Assembly: GCF_035593305.1 (NCBI RefSeq)
Contig: NZ_CP141615.1
Location: forward strand, 62,001 to 126,000
Reading direction: 5' to 3'
Length of the DNA: 64,000 nt
Source of the DNA: Limnochorda sp. L945t
GTDB lineage: Bacteria > Bacillota > Limnochordia > Limnochordales > Geochordaceae
The notes under the pieces were generated by a model that was not told the origin of the DNA, did not search any database, and was given only the letters and a program-made list of their open reading frames with translations. This document shows, piece after piece, positions 17,866-26,281 of the stretch. Both the position numbers and the translations under genes were made by a program. Every line of letters starts with the position of its first letter. The stretch's first letter is position 1.

Positions 17866-19154
17866 GAGGCCGGCTCCTCGAGCAGCTTGTCCAGGGCGCC
17901 GGCCGGCCCCCACCCGGGTGCCTCGCCCAGCTGCTTGTGCAGGTCGACCAGCGCGGTGAGGTAGGTCTTGACGGCGTTCGCGTAACTCTGCTGCGCCTTG
18001 GCCACCGCCGCCTGCGCAGCGGTCACGTCCTGGTCGGTCTTGAGGCCGAGCTTGCGCTGCTGCTGTACGCCGTCGAGCCGCCGTTGCTCGAGCTCCATCT
18101 GAGCCCTGGCCACGTCAACGCCCCGCCGCGCCACCTGCACCTGCCCGAGCGCCCCTCGCACCGCTGCCTCCACGCCGCGTTCTGCCTGCCGGGCGGCCAG
18201 CTGGGCCTGGCGCAAGTTGGCGTGTTGCACCTGCAGCTCGAGAGGGGATGCCTTTTCGGCTTCGGCTTGATCGAGCTGTTTTTGAGCGATGTCGACCGCT
18301 TCCCGCCGCCACTTGACGTCTCGGCTGGCGGCGAGCGCCTTTTGCAGAGCTTGCTGAGCGGTGATGCCCGGCACCGGCGGCAGCTGGGCGGGAAGCGCCA
18401 GCGCGTCGGCCTGTGGCATCTGCTCCGGGTAGCCGAGAGCCTGGGCGAGGCGATCCATCGCCTGGTCCAGGGCCAGTTGCGCCCGGGCGAGATCGGCCTC
18501 CGTGGACTGCAACTGGTTTTCGGCGTCCTGCAACTCGAGGGGACCGAGGGAGCCCGCCGCGGCCTTTTGCCGGGCCGTGTCACGGGCCTGGCGGGCGTTC
18601 TGTGCTTGGAGGGTCGCGGCCTGCAGCCCGTAGCGGGCTGCGACCACGTCGACGTACGCCCCGACGGTCGAGGAGACCGTCTGGTGGTAAGCGTCGACGA
18701 GCTGGTTTTGCGCCTGGACGAAGGTGTGTCGCGCGAGCTGTTCGGCGAACGGCGACGGCGAGGCGGCGTTGGCGGCGATGGCCTGCTGGTACTCGAGGCG
18801 AGCCTTTTCGAGCGCCAGCCGGGCCTGCTCGAAGTCGGCACCCTGGAGCGCGACCGCGACGGCGTCATCCAGCGTGAAGGCGCCCGGCGACGAGGCCGCG
18901 GAGGTTGCGGAAGCCTGCTTGGCCCCGGCAGCCGGAGCCGTGCCACCGGCTGGAGCCGCACCGCCGGACGGCGGCGTGCCGGAAGCTGCCCTGGCCACGT
19001 CAGGAGCGATCGCCAGCAGAGCGGCCGTCCACGCTACCAGGAGAGCCACCGCCGGCACGAAAGCCACGTGCCAGGCCGGGACTCGTCCAACCATGCGACG
19101 ACGGCCCCCTGCACCCCGCCTCACGCCCCTGTGTCCCTTGGGGTCGGTTGCCAC
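17862..19154 (-). CDS. TolC-like protein (second of two)
   Basis: A 430-residue TolC family protein consisting almost wholly of Ala/Gln-rich helices (for example QALQKALAASRDVKWRREAVDIAQKQLDQAEAEKA) after a signal segment. The first 20 codons from the GTG at 19152-19154 are highly basic; an ATG at 19092-19094 would give a shorter and cleaner signal peptide. A Gly/Pro/Ala linker fills residues 58-90. It has fewer predicted strand segments than the neighbouring copy, so it could be a periplasmic helical partner rather than a full barrel. The tandem pair suggests either a hetero-trimeric duct or two channels serving different pumps. Confidence 0.8.
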   Translation of the reverse strand: MATDPKGHRGVRRGAGGRRRMVGRVPAWHVAFVPAVALLVAWTAALLAIAPDVARAASGTPPSGGAAPAGGTAPAAGAKQASATSAASSPGAFTLDDAVAVALQGADFEQARLALEKARLEYQQAIAANAASPSPFAEQLARHTFVQAQNQLVDAYHQTVSSTVGAYVDVVAARYGLQAATLQAQNARQARDTARQKAAAGSLGPLELQDAENQLQSTEADLARAQLALDQAMDRLAQALGYPEQMPQADALALPAQLPPVPGITAQQALQKALAASRDVKWRREAVDIAQKQLDQAEAEKASPLELQVQHANLRQAQLAARQAERGVEAAVRGALGQVQVARRGVDVARAQMELEQRRLDGVQQQRKLGLKTDQDVTAAQAAVAKAQQSYANAVKTYLTALVDLHKQLGEAPGWGPAGALDKLLEEPAS

Positions 19155-19265
19155 GTGCTGCTGCCCCCTCCAGGTGGCCCGCCTTGCCGGAGACCACCCT
19201 CACCCATCATAGCCACCGACTGGACGCCGATGATGAAGACTCCACGGAGAAAATGTGAACCCCCT

Positions 19266-20234
19266 TCACATGAGCGCCGCCTCAGCGGCTTGGTCCGGCG
19301 GTCGCGGCAGGGTGCGCTCGCCAGGGCTTTCCACGTAGCTGAGGAAGATGGCCTCGAGGTCGAGGTCGTAGACGCCTGCCACCCGCACGCCGGGGATCTG
19401 CCCGAGTCGCGCGGTGAGTTGTGCAACGCTTTCCGGGCCCGCACCCCCACTGGCCGTCACGGTCAGGAGGTACCCGTGGGCCTCCCGTTCGACGAGGCGC
19501 ACTCCGGGTAGGCGCAGCTGCTCCTCGGGCAGTTCTCGTTCGCACGTGACCCGCACGCGCTTTTCCGTCTCGTAGAGCGCGTCGAGGGGGCTTTCTCGTA
19601 ACGCCTGCCCCCGATGGACGAGGCCCACGGTGTCGGCGAGCCGCGACGCCGCGTACAGGTCGTGCGTCGACAGCATCACCGTCCGCCCGAACCGGGCGTT
19701 TTCCTCAAGCAGCAGCTGCATGTACAGGCGCCGGTGTACCGGGTCGAGCCCGACGAAGGGGTCGTCGAGGAGCAACAGCTGCGGGTCGTGGGCCACCGCC
19801 AGGCACAGGCTGAGCATGGCCAGCTGCCCCCGGGAGAGCTGGCGCACCCTGGCCGTGAGCGGGAGGTCGAAGGTCTCGAGGTACGTTCGAGTGCGGCGCT
19901 CGTTCCAGCGAGGGTACGAGCTTCGGGCAAAAGCCAGCACCTCGCTCACCCGCATGGCGGGGTAAAGGCCAGGCCGTTCCGGGGCGTAACCGATCCGGGC
20001 CCGCAAGCGGGACGTGGCTCGCGGCGTGAGGGCGTGCCCGAGGACGGCCGCCTCGCCCCCGTCGGCGCGCAGCATGCCCATGAGAATGCGCAGCGTCGTG
20101 GTCTTCCCTGCGCCGTTTCGCCCGACGAGCGCATAGACGCTGCCCGCCGGCACCGTGAGCGATAGGCCGTCGAGTGCCACCGTCCCGCCCGGGTATCGCT
20201 TGACGAGCTCCCGGATCTCTACCGCTGCCGTCAC
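19266..20234 (-). CDS. ABC-2 type exporter ATPase
   Basis: A 322-residue ATPase of the drug/bacitracin-type exporter class. Walker A GRNGAGKTT is near residues 38-46, the signature is LSRGQLAML (the usual LSGGQ has become LSRGQ), Walker B is LLLLDDPFVGLDP, and the switch His is in STHDLYAASRLAD. Its C-terminal 90 residues form the extra domain common in this class. The GTG at 20232-20234 overlaps the GntR gene stop (GTGA). DDPF in place of DEPF leaves an Asp where the catalytic Glu normally sits, as in a subset of YtrB-like ATPases. Confidence 0.9.
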   Translation of the reverse strand: MTAAVEIRELVKRYPGGTVALDGLSLTVPAGSVYALVGRNGAGKTTTLRILMGMLRADGGEAAVLGHALTPRATSRLRARIGYAPERPGLYPAMRVSEVLAFARSSYPRWNERRTRTYLETFDLPLTARVRQLSRGQLAMLSLCLAVAHDPQLLLLDDPFVGLDPVHRRLYMQLLLEENARFGRTVMLSTHDLYAASRLADTVGLVHRGQALRESPLDALYETEKRVRVTCERELPEEQLRLPGVRLVEREAHGYLLTVTASGGAGPESVAQLTARLGQIPGVRVAGVYDLDLEAIFLSYVESPGERTLPRPPDQAAEAALM

Positions 20235-20761
20235 GACTCGGGCACCCCTTTTCGACCCACATTTGAACTGCCCGCCTCGTCGGGCCCCCCTGCGTCGTCC
20301 TGCCGGCCCGCGTGGCCCTGGCCCTCCTGCCCCGGGCTCCACCGTTGTTGCAGGCGCTGGTCGACCAGGCGCCTCAGTTCGCCAGTCGAATACCCCAGCG
20401 CGACCGCCTGCGCCACCAGATGGTCGATGGCTTGCGCCAGGAGCCGCCAGCGTTCCTCGTCCGAAAAGCGCCGTCCCGCTGTCGGCCGTACGAAGACCCC
20501 TTTGCCGTGCACCGTCTCGAGCAGCCCCTCGTGCTCGAGTTCCTGGTAGACCTTGAAGACCGTGTTGGGATTGACCGTCAGTTGCAGCGCTAGCTCCCGC
20601 ACGGACGGAAGCCGGTCTCCGGATCGCAGCACGCCTGAAGCCACGGCTGCCCGCACCTGATTGCGCAGCTGCACGTGGAGCGGAACCCCGCTCGCCGGGT
20701 CAAGGTGGAACCACAGGCGTTGGCCCGCCGCATCCTGCCGCCGGTCCGGAGAACCGCTCAA
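20231..20761 (-). CDS. GntR-family regulator (YtrA type)
   Basis: A 176-residue regulator with an N-terminal GntR winged helix: GVPLHVQLRNQVRAAVASG, then LPSVRELALQLTVNPNTVFKVYQELEHEGLL, then GKGVFV. There is only a short helical C-terminal tail rather than a large effector domain, which is the YtrA subfamily pattern; these usually repress an adjacent ABC exporter and respond to cell-wall-active compounds. I chose a TTG start at 20759-20761 because it overlaps the permease stop (TTGA) and leaves a normal N-terminus. The frame upstream is a shadow of the permease gene. It lies between its probable target permease and ATPase. Confidence 0.88.
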   Translation of the reverse strand: MSGSPDRRQDAAGQRLWFHLDPASGVPLHVQLRNQVRAAVASGVLRSGDRLPSVRELALQLTVNPNTVFKVYQELEHEGLLETVHGKGVFVRPTAGRRFSDEERWRLLAQAIDHLVAQAVALGYSTGELRRLVDQRLQQRWSPGQEGQGHAGRQDDAGGPDEAGSSNVGRKGVPES

Positions 20762-21549
20762 GAGTAGACCTCCCGCCGCTCGACGCGGATGAGGGCGAGC
20801 CCCGTGAAGATCACGAAGAACACCACCACCACCGCCAGGTCGGCCCAGGGAAATCCACGCCCCCATAGGGCATGGAACACGTTGACGTTGCTGAGCGGGT
20901 TCCAGAGCGCCAGCTGGCGAAGCGGGCCCGAGCTCGGCGCTGTGAGGTTGAAGAGACAAACCGCGACGATGATCAACATCGCCGTGACCACGGCCTTCGA
21001 GTACTCGGAAAAGAAGGTGCCCCACCATAGGGCGAAAGCGGCGAGCGAGAGATTGACGGCGTACGCCACCAAGAATGCCCGCAGGTAGGCGGCCACCTCG
21101 AGCGGCTGCCCCAGGACTACCACGGTGCCCTGTACGGCCCCGTAGACCACCGCGTGCACCACCGCCGACTGCATCGCGACGGCCCCGAGGCGTGCCAGAA
21201 CGATGCGCCATCGGGGAAATGGGAGCGTGAAGAGGAACTCGGCGGTTCCCTGCTCGAGCTCCCGGGTGTAGATACCTGCCGCCAGCGCTACGGCGAAGTA
21301 GGCGAGCAGGAGCTGAAGGTAACTGAGGAGCTCGATCTGCACCCAGGCTTTCATCGAGGGCCACTCCGGTATCGGGCCCGCCATCGCGCGTAGCCATGAG
21401 GGATAGTGGCTGAGCCAGGCGGGCAGGTCGATGCTGGCGGCCGTCGACGGATAGACCGAGGCGATCCAGGCGGCTATGAGGCCCATCACGGCGGCCCAGA
21501 CGATGACCGTGCCCCGTTCGGCTTTGAAGAATTGCCAGAAGATGGCCAT
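20758..21549 (-). CDS. ABC-2 type exporter permease
   Basis: A 263-residue membrane protein with about six hydrophobic helices, including VIVWAAVMGLIAAWIASVYP at the N-terminus and LAVVVVFFVIFTGLALIRVE at the C-terminus. RELEQGTAEFLFTLPFPRWRI near residue 97 is the usual ABC-2 cytoplasmic motif (EQGTxExLLTxPxSR-like). It is the first of the permease, GntR and ATPase trio, and starts 64 nt after the beta-barrel gene. The substrate is unknown. Confidence 0.85.
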   Translation of the reverse strand: MAIFWQFFKAERGTVIVWAAVMGLIAAWIASVYPSTAASIDLPAWLSHYPSWLRAMAGPIPEWPSMKAWVQIELLSYLQLLLAYFAVALAAGIYTRELEQGTAEFLFTLPFPRWRIVLARLGAVAMQSAVVHAVVYGAVQGTVVVLGQPLEVAAYLRAFLVAYAVNLSLAAFALWWGTFFSEYSKAVVTAMLIIVAVCLFNLTAPSSGPLRQLALWNPLSNVNVFHALWGRGFPWADLAVVVVFFVIFTGLALIRVERREVYS

Positions 21550-21613
21550 GTTTCCGGAACGTGGTCCTCCTTCGTCGGCTCGTTTCTGCCCGGTTCATCG
21601 CCCTCAGGCGCGC

Positions 21614-22825
21614 TCAAAAGGTGTAGCGCGCTCGCGCTATGGCCACCACGTCGGGCACGGGACCGCCAAACGTCCCAACAGCGTCTGGCAAGAGGCCCCA
21701 GCCCGTCAACGAGGAGAGAACCTTTTCCTTCGGGCCGGCGGGAAAGCCGGCGCCGAGCTCGACCCGCAGCCGATCATCGACGGCTACCTTCAAGGAAGGT
21801 TCAACCCACGCGGCGCGGCCGTCCAGGTCGACCACGACGCCGGCGTCGAGGCTCGTGAACTCATCCAGTGAGTAGGCGGCGTGCGCGGCAAGGTAGCGGG
21901 CGGGTGACGGGAGGGAGCCGCCGGCTACGTACCGGTATTCGGTGAGAGTGAAGAGCCGGCCGTCGAGCAGGCTACGCTCGAGGCCGAGCACGGCCTGCCA
22001 CCGGTCGCCGCCCGTCGCCGCGTTCGCACCGGCTCCGGCAAGAACCCTACTGCCCCAGGGCCTCTCGTGGAGAATCTCTCCGTGCCAGCCCAGGCTCCAG
22101 CCGGCGGAGCCGAGGTCGCCCCGGGCCGCTGCCCCTATCTTGTGGTAACCGTCTGCCCCGTCGGACAGGTAGGCGGCGCGAAGGTCCGTCTCGCCCACGT
22201 GCTCGCCGTAGATCGCCCCGACCCGGGGACGCCCGGATCCCTCAGAGGCGCCGGGACCCGGGGGTGGAAGGGCGGCGACGAGCGACCAGAACGAAAGCGG
22301 CCCGGTGCTTCGGCGCACGACCAACGCGTCGGCTCCGACCCTCGGCCCGGTCGGATCGAGCGGGTTGGGCGGGTTGAACAGGTCCATCGGGCTGAAGGCG
22401 TACCCGACGCCCCAGGCGATGCGCTGGCGACCAAGGGTCACGCGGGTGGCACCATCGTTCCACTGCACCGCCACCCGGTCCACCCGCATCGGCGGTGCGC
22501 CCGGCGGGGATGGGCTCCCCGTCTGACTCGCCGACGAGAAGGCCAGCTCTCCCTGCATGCTGGAGCCCGCTCCGGGGTCAGGGGCTGCCCTCAGCCCGAT
22601 GCGGAGCTTTTCCCGGACAGCCCAATCCCACGTCCCGCCGGTGCCGGAGGCGGCCACCTCCGTCATGAGCTCGCCCGTTACCTCCAGGCCGCTCCCCGTG
22701 GCTGCTGGCGCCACGGGGCCAGCCAGCGCCGCAACGACCGCCCAGGCGGCCGCGAGGAGCCATGTCCCCGTCCACGCTTTCCGGCATCCGCGCTCCTGTT
22801 GGCGATGCGTCCGCACGGCCTTCAC
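21614..22825 (-). CDS. Probable outer-membrane beta-barrel protein (DUF1302/porin-like)
   Basis: A 403-residue exported protein that I read as an outer-membrane barrel. After the signal peptide (KAWTGTWLLAAAWAVVAALA) the chain is made of alternating amphipathic strands. GRQRIAWGVGYAFSPMDLFNP near residue 125 is the hallmark of DUF1302/alginate-export-like porins, and the chain ends in RARYTF with a terminal Phe, as outer-membrane barrels do. The GTG at 22823-22825 overlaps the LolA-like stop (GTGA), so barrel and carrier are made together. Function is inferred: perhaps the outer-membrane acceptor or exit for whatever the upstream ABC permeases and LolA-like protein move. Confidence 0.75.
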   Translation of the reverse strand: MKAVRTHRQQERGCRKAWTGTWLLAAAWAVVAALAGPVAPAATGSGLEVTGELMTEVAASGTGGTWDWAVREKLRIGLRAAPDPGAGSSMQGELAFSSASQTGSPSPPGAPPMRVDRVAVQWNDGATRVTLGRQRIAWGVGYAFSPMDLFNPPNPLDPTGPRVGADALVVRRSTGPLSFWSLVAALPPPGPGASEGSGRPRVGAIYGEHVGETDLRAAYLSDGADGYHKIGAAARGDLGSAGWSLGWHGEILHERPWGSRVLAGAGANAATGGDRWQAVLGLERSLLDGRLFTLTEYRYVAGGSLPSPARYLAAHAAYSLDEFTSLDAGVVVDLDGRAAWVEPSLKVAVDDRLRVELGAGFPAGPKEKVLSSLTGWGLLPDAVGTFGGPVPDVVAIARARYTF

Positions 22826-23655
22826 CGTCCCGTCAGCCGCTGGAGCGAAAACGTGCCGGCCGGGATCTCCACGCCCATGTCCAGCCGCGTGATGGTCATG
22901 GTGGTCCTGGTGCCCCGGCGCAGCAAGTTCTCCATGATGGCCTCGGCCGGGTAGTAGCGTTCGCCGGCGCGCCGGACGTCGCGCGCGCTCAGGCGCTTGA
23001 GGATCTTGCCGCTGGGGGCGTACAGTTCCTCTTTCAGGGCCACCCACTCCGCCTGGCTCACCCAGACTTTGCGCCGGTAGTAAGAGACCTCACGGCCGGG
23101 CTTCGCGGTGAGTTCGAGGACGTAGCACGCCTTGCCGTCGACGAGCTCCTCGCCCGCGAGGCTGGCGTCGTAGAGCATTCGCAGTTGCTCGGACTCGAGC
23201 GCGTCCTGGTAGGAGAAGTCACTGCCCATCATGCCCTGGCGCAGCATGTGCCCGGAGATCCTCACCACCTCCTCCGCCTCGGGGGAGTAGATCCACATTT
23301 CGCTTCCGACCTTGAGGTAGCGTGTCCCCCGGTCTCCGGGGTTGGTGAACTCGACGAGCGCCTTGCTGCCGTTGCCCTCCTCCCAGATCCGCATGGTCTT
23401 GGTCATGCGCCGCCCGCCCGACTCGATGACCAGCGACGCCTCCATGTAGGCAGTGGGCATGCGGGCGTTGGCGTCCACCCGCTCGAGGATGGTGGCGGCG
23501 TCCACGGGCGAGCCTGCCGATCGGGCCGCCGCACCGCTGGCGATCGCCCGGACTGCGCTGCCGGTTGTCCACGCCGTGCTGCCCGCAAGCACTGCTGCGG
23601 CTACGGCCGGGATCACCGCTCCTACTGCTGCCGCTGCCGCCGCTCGAATCCTCAC
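22822..23655 (-). CDS. LolA-like outer-membrane lipoprotein-sorting protein family
   Basis: A 277-residue exported protein of the COG2834 (LolA-related) family, a half-barrel periplasmic carrier of lipid or lipoprotein. The GTG at 23653-23655 is preceded by AGGAGG and opens a hydrophobic leader (AVGAVIPAVAAAVLAG). The body has the family pattern RYLKVGSEMWIYSPEAEEVV, RISGHMLRQGMMGSDFSYQD and GKACYVLELTAKPG. There is no lipobox Cys, so it should be soluble in the periplasm. Two FtsX-type permeases and an ATPase lie upstream and a beta-barrel gene overlaps its stop. Together they could form a route from inner to outer membrane. Confidence 0.85.
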   Translation of the reverse strand: MRIRAAAAAAVGAVIPAVAAAVLAGSTAWTTGSAVRAIASGAAARSAGSPVDAATILERVDANARMPTAYMEASLVIESGGRRMTKTMRIWEEGNGSKALVEFTNPGDRGTRYLKVGSEMWIYSPEAEEVVRISGHMLRQGMMGSDFSYQDALESEQLRMLYDASLAGEELVDGKACYVLELTAKPGREVSYYRRKVWVSQAEWVALKEELYAPSGKILKRLSARDVRRAGERYYPAEAIMENLLRRGTRTTMTITRLDMGVEIPAGTFSLQRLTGR

Positions 23656-23713
23656 ACCGTTCGCCTCCTCCTGGCGTTCCGCCCTCACTCTGGTGCATTC
23701 CGTGGCAACGCCC

Positions 23714-24973
23714 TCACACGCTGCGCAGGGCCTCCGTGGGCCGGGTGCGGGTCGCCGTCCACGCCGGGCTCAAGGTCGCCAGCACCGTGATGGCCCATCC
23801 TAGACCGAAGGCCACCGCGGTCGTCTCCCAGCTCTGCACGGGGTAGAGCACGGGGAAGTACAGGAGATCTTTACCGGCGGCCCGGACGTACGAGCTGACG
23901 TCGAGCCCTGCGTGGGCGAGCCACTCGTTGACGCCGCTTCCCACCGCTGCCCCCACCGCGCTGCCCACCAGGCCGATGAGCCCTGCCTCGGCCAGGACGA
24001 GCCGCAGCATGTCGCTCGGCGTGAACCCCAGCGCGCCCAGCATCCCCAACTCCCGCCGCCGCTCGTTGACGATCATCCAAAACGTGTTGAACACCACGAA
24101 ACAGGCCAGCATGATGACGAGCCCGTACACGATGGAAAAGACGACCTGGACGGTGGTCAGGTAACGGACCATGGCGTTGTGCTGTTGCCACGGGATGGCC
24201 AGGTAGGCCTCGGTGGCCCCTTTCTCCCGGAGGACAGCCCGCACCTCCGAAGCGATGCTCTGGGCGCTTCCCTGCGTCGCCCCGAACACCACGACCTCGG
24301 TCACCGCCCCCGGCATCGACAGAAGGGCCTGCGCCCGATCCAGCGGGAGATAGGCGCTACCCTCGTCTAGGAGGCGCAGACCGCTTCGCATGCGCCCGGA
24401 GACGGTGAAAGTCGCCGCCCGCAGCGCGCCGAAGGCATCATGGAAAAGGAAAGTGACCCGCCCGCCCACCTGCAGTCCCAGACTATCCATCAGATCCTTG
24501 CCGAGGAGCACCTCTTTCTCCCCCGGCTTCGGAAGCCTCCCCTCATCGACGAACCGGGAAAGGTGTGCCACGCGGTCTTCGGCAGCCAGGTCGGTGCCGA
24601 TCACCATGATCCCTCGAGTCCTTTCCCCTTTGGAGAAGAGGGCTCCAAAGCGAATCCGGCCGAACGCTTCCGTGACGCCCGGCAGCCCCCGCGTGGCCTC
24701 CACCACGGCCTCGAATCCCTCGCCGTGGAACCCCTCGACCGGGTAGGCGAGCGACAGGAGCCGCTCCTTCTGGCGGTACTCGGGGCGGATGATGCGTACG
24801 TGGCCCGAGGTGAGCCGGATGGTGTTGCCGAGCACGGTGTCGACCGAGCCGTCGACGAACCCCTTCAGCAGGATCACCACGGCCACCCCGGCGGCCACTG
24901 CCCCCACGCTGAGCAGGGTGCGAGCCCGGTTGCGCGACAGGTTGCGCCAGGCCATCCGCACGACGTACGGCAT
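23714..24973 (-). CDS. FtsX/LolC-type ABC permease 1
   Basis: A 419-residue permease with an N-terminal helix (LLSVGAVAAGVAVVILLKG), an extracytoplasmic domain of about 240 residues, and three C-terminal helices (VVFSIVYGLVIMLACFVVFN and others). NERRRELGMLGALGFTPSDML near 315 is the FtsX coupling motif and SPAWTATRTRPTEALRSV the usual C-terminal end. The ATG at 24971-24973 has AGAGGAC upstream. It follows a second permease and an ATPase, so the active pump is probably a heterodimer like LolCE. MacB-like export remains an alternative reading. Confidence 0.9.
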   Translation of the reverse strand: MPYVVRMAWRNLSRNRARTLLSVGAVAAGVAVVILLKGFVDGSVDTVLGNTIRLTSGHVRIIRPEYRQKERLLSLAYPVEGFHGEGFEAVVEATRGLPGVTEAFGRIRFGALFSKGERTRGIMVIGTDLAAEDRVAHLSRFVDEGRLPKPGEKEVLLGKDLMDSLGLQVGGRVTFLFHDAFGALRAATFTVSGRMRSGLRLLDEGSAYLPLDRAQALLSMPGAVTEVVVFGATQGSAQSIASEVRAVLREKGATEAYLAIPWQQHNAMVRYLTTVQVVFSIVYGLVIMLACFVVFNTFWMIVNERRRELGMLGALGFTPSDMLRLVLAEAGLIGLVGSAVGAAVGSGVNEWLAHAGLDVSSYVRAAGKDLLYFPVLYPVQSWETTAVAFGLGWAITVLATLSPAWTATRTRPTEALRSV

Positions 24974-25007
24974 GCTCGTCGTCCTCTCAAGAAAGAGCTC
25001 CCATGGC

Positions 25008-26276
25008 TCAAAGGTTCCTGAGCGCGGCTGCGGCATCCAGCCGGGCGGCACGTCGAGCCGGTAGGGCGCTGGCGACCAGGCAGACGGCGACGCCGAACAG
25101 GAAAGCGCCGGCCATCGTGACGGGGTTCCAGGCGCCCGTGAAGACCCCCGACAGGGGATAGCCGACATCCACGTCCCGGAGAAGCGGGGTCAGGTCGAGC
25201 CCGTAGTTGACGAACCAGAACTCCGTAGCCATGGCCGCTGCCACCCCCGTTACGCCGCCCAGCACGCCCACCAACCCCGCCTCGGCCATGAACACCCCCG
25301 CGATCTCCCGGGTCGTCATCCCCATCGCCTTGAGGGTGCCGATCTCGCGCGTGCGCTCCAGGGTGGCGAGGAGCACCGTGTTGACGACTCCGACGAGCGC
25401 GATGACGAAGACCAGGGCGAGGAACACCATGTCATAGGCGCGTTCGGCCTGAATCATGGCCAGGACGTCCTGGGCCATCGCCTGCCACGCGTGAACGCTC
25501 AGAGCCGGCTGCGCCCTGGCGCCCACCGTTTGCTCGATCTCGCTCTGGAGCGCTGCAGCGTGGCCTTCGCCGGTCCCGCGGATGTCGACCTCCGTGGCGG
25601 CGTCTCCGACTCCCAGCGCCAGCTGGGCGGCCTGGAGCGGCAGGTAGACCGTGCTCGCGTTGACCCCAGGGTGGGGGCTGTCGAGGAGGCCTGCTACTTG
25701 CAGGTCGATGGCCTGCATCGCGCCGCTCCTTGTGCGCGTGACGAGCGTAAAGGTGTCGCCCACTCCGAGACCCATGAGCTCGGCCACCGCTTTACCGAGC
25801 ATGGCCTGGGCGACACCCGGCCCCATGGCCTCGTCATGGGGCTGGGGCCAGCGGCCTTGGACCACGTACTTTTCCAGGGAGAAGACCCGGCCGTCCGCCT
25901 GCGGGTCGATACCGACCGCCGTGACCGGGAGCTCGTCGACGCCATTGTTGAGCTGCGCGGCGAAGACCAGGCGGGGGGTAGCGCCCTCGACGCCAGGCAC
26001 GGCAGCGACCCGGCGCACGATGTCGCGAGGCCGCTCGATGAGGGGGTCGAGTGGAAGTTCGTCGCGCTTGTCCCAGTATCCGGCGGCGTGGATGCGGACG
26101 TGGGACGTTTCCAGTTCCACGAGGTTGCGCACCGAGTCGCGCCCAAGCCCCTGCAAGAAGGAGTCCAGGAAGATGAAATACCAGAGCCCGACCGCGACGG
26201 CCAGGAAGGTCAGCACCGTGCGGCGGGGCCGGCGCCAGAGGTTGCGGGCGGCGAGGCGCAGGAAGTAACGTACCAT
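25008..26276 (-). CDS. FtsX/LolE-type ABC permease 2
   Basis: A 422-residue permease of the same layout as its downstream neighbour but only distantly similar to it: N-terminal helix (LTFLAVAVGLWYFIFLDSFLQ), large external domain, then three helices. LERTREIGTLKAMGMTTREI near 300 is the coupling motif and LPARRAARLDAAAALRNL the terminal signature. It starts 5 nt after the ATPase stop. Having two different permeases points to a LolCDE-like heterodimeric complex rather than a MacB homodimer. Confidence 0.91.
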   Translation of the reverse strand: MVRYFLRLAARNLWRRPRRTVLTFLAVAVGLWYFIFLDSFLQGLGRDSVRNLVELETSHVRIHAAGYWDKRDELPLDPLIERPRDIVRRVAAVPGVEGATPRLVFAAQLNNGVDELPVTAVGIDPQADGRVFSLEKYVVQGRWPQPHDEAMGPGVAQAMLGKAVAELMGLGVGDTFTLVTRTRSGAMQAIDLQVAGLLDSPHPGVNASTVYLPLQAAQLALGVGDAATEVDIRGTGEGHAAALQSEIEQTVGARAQPALSVHAWQAMAQDVLAMIQAERAYDMVFLALVFVIALVGVVNTVLLATLERTREIGTLKAMGMTTREIAGVFMAEAGLVGVLGGVTGVAAAMATEFWFVNYGLDLTPLLRDVDVGYPLSGVFTGAWNPVTMAGAFLFGVAVCLVASALPARRAARLDAAAALRNL

Positions 26277-26281
26277 GGCCC

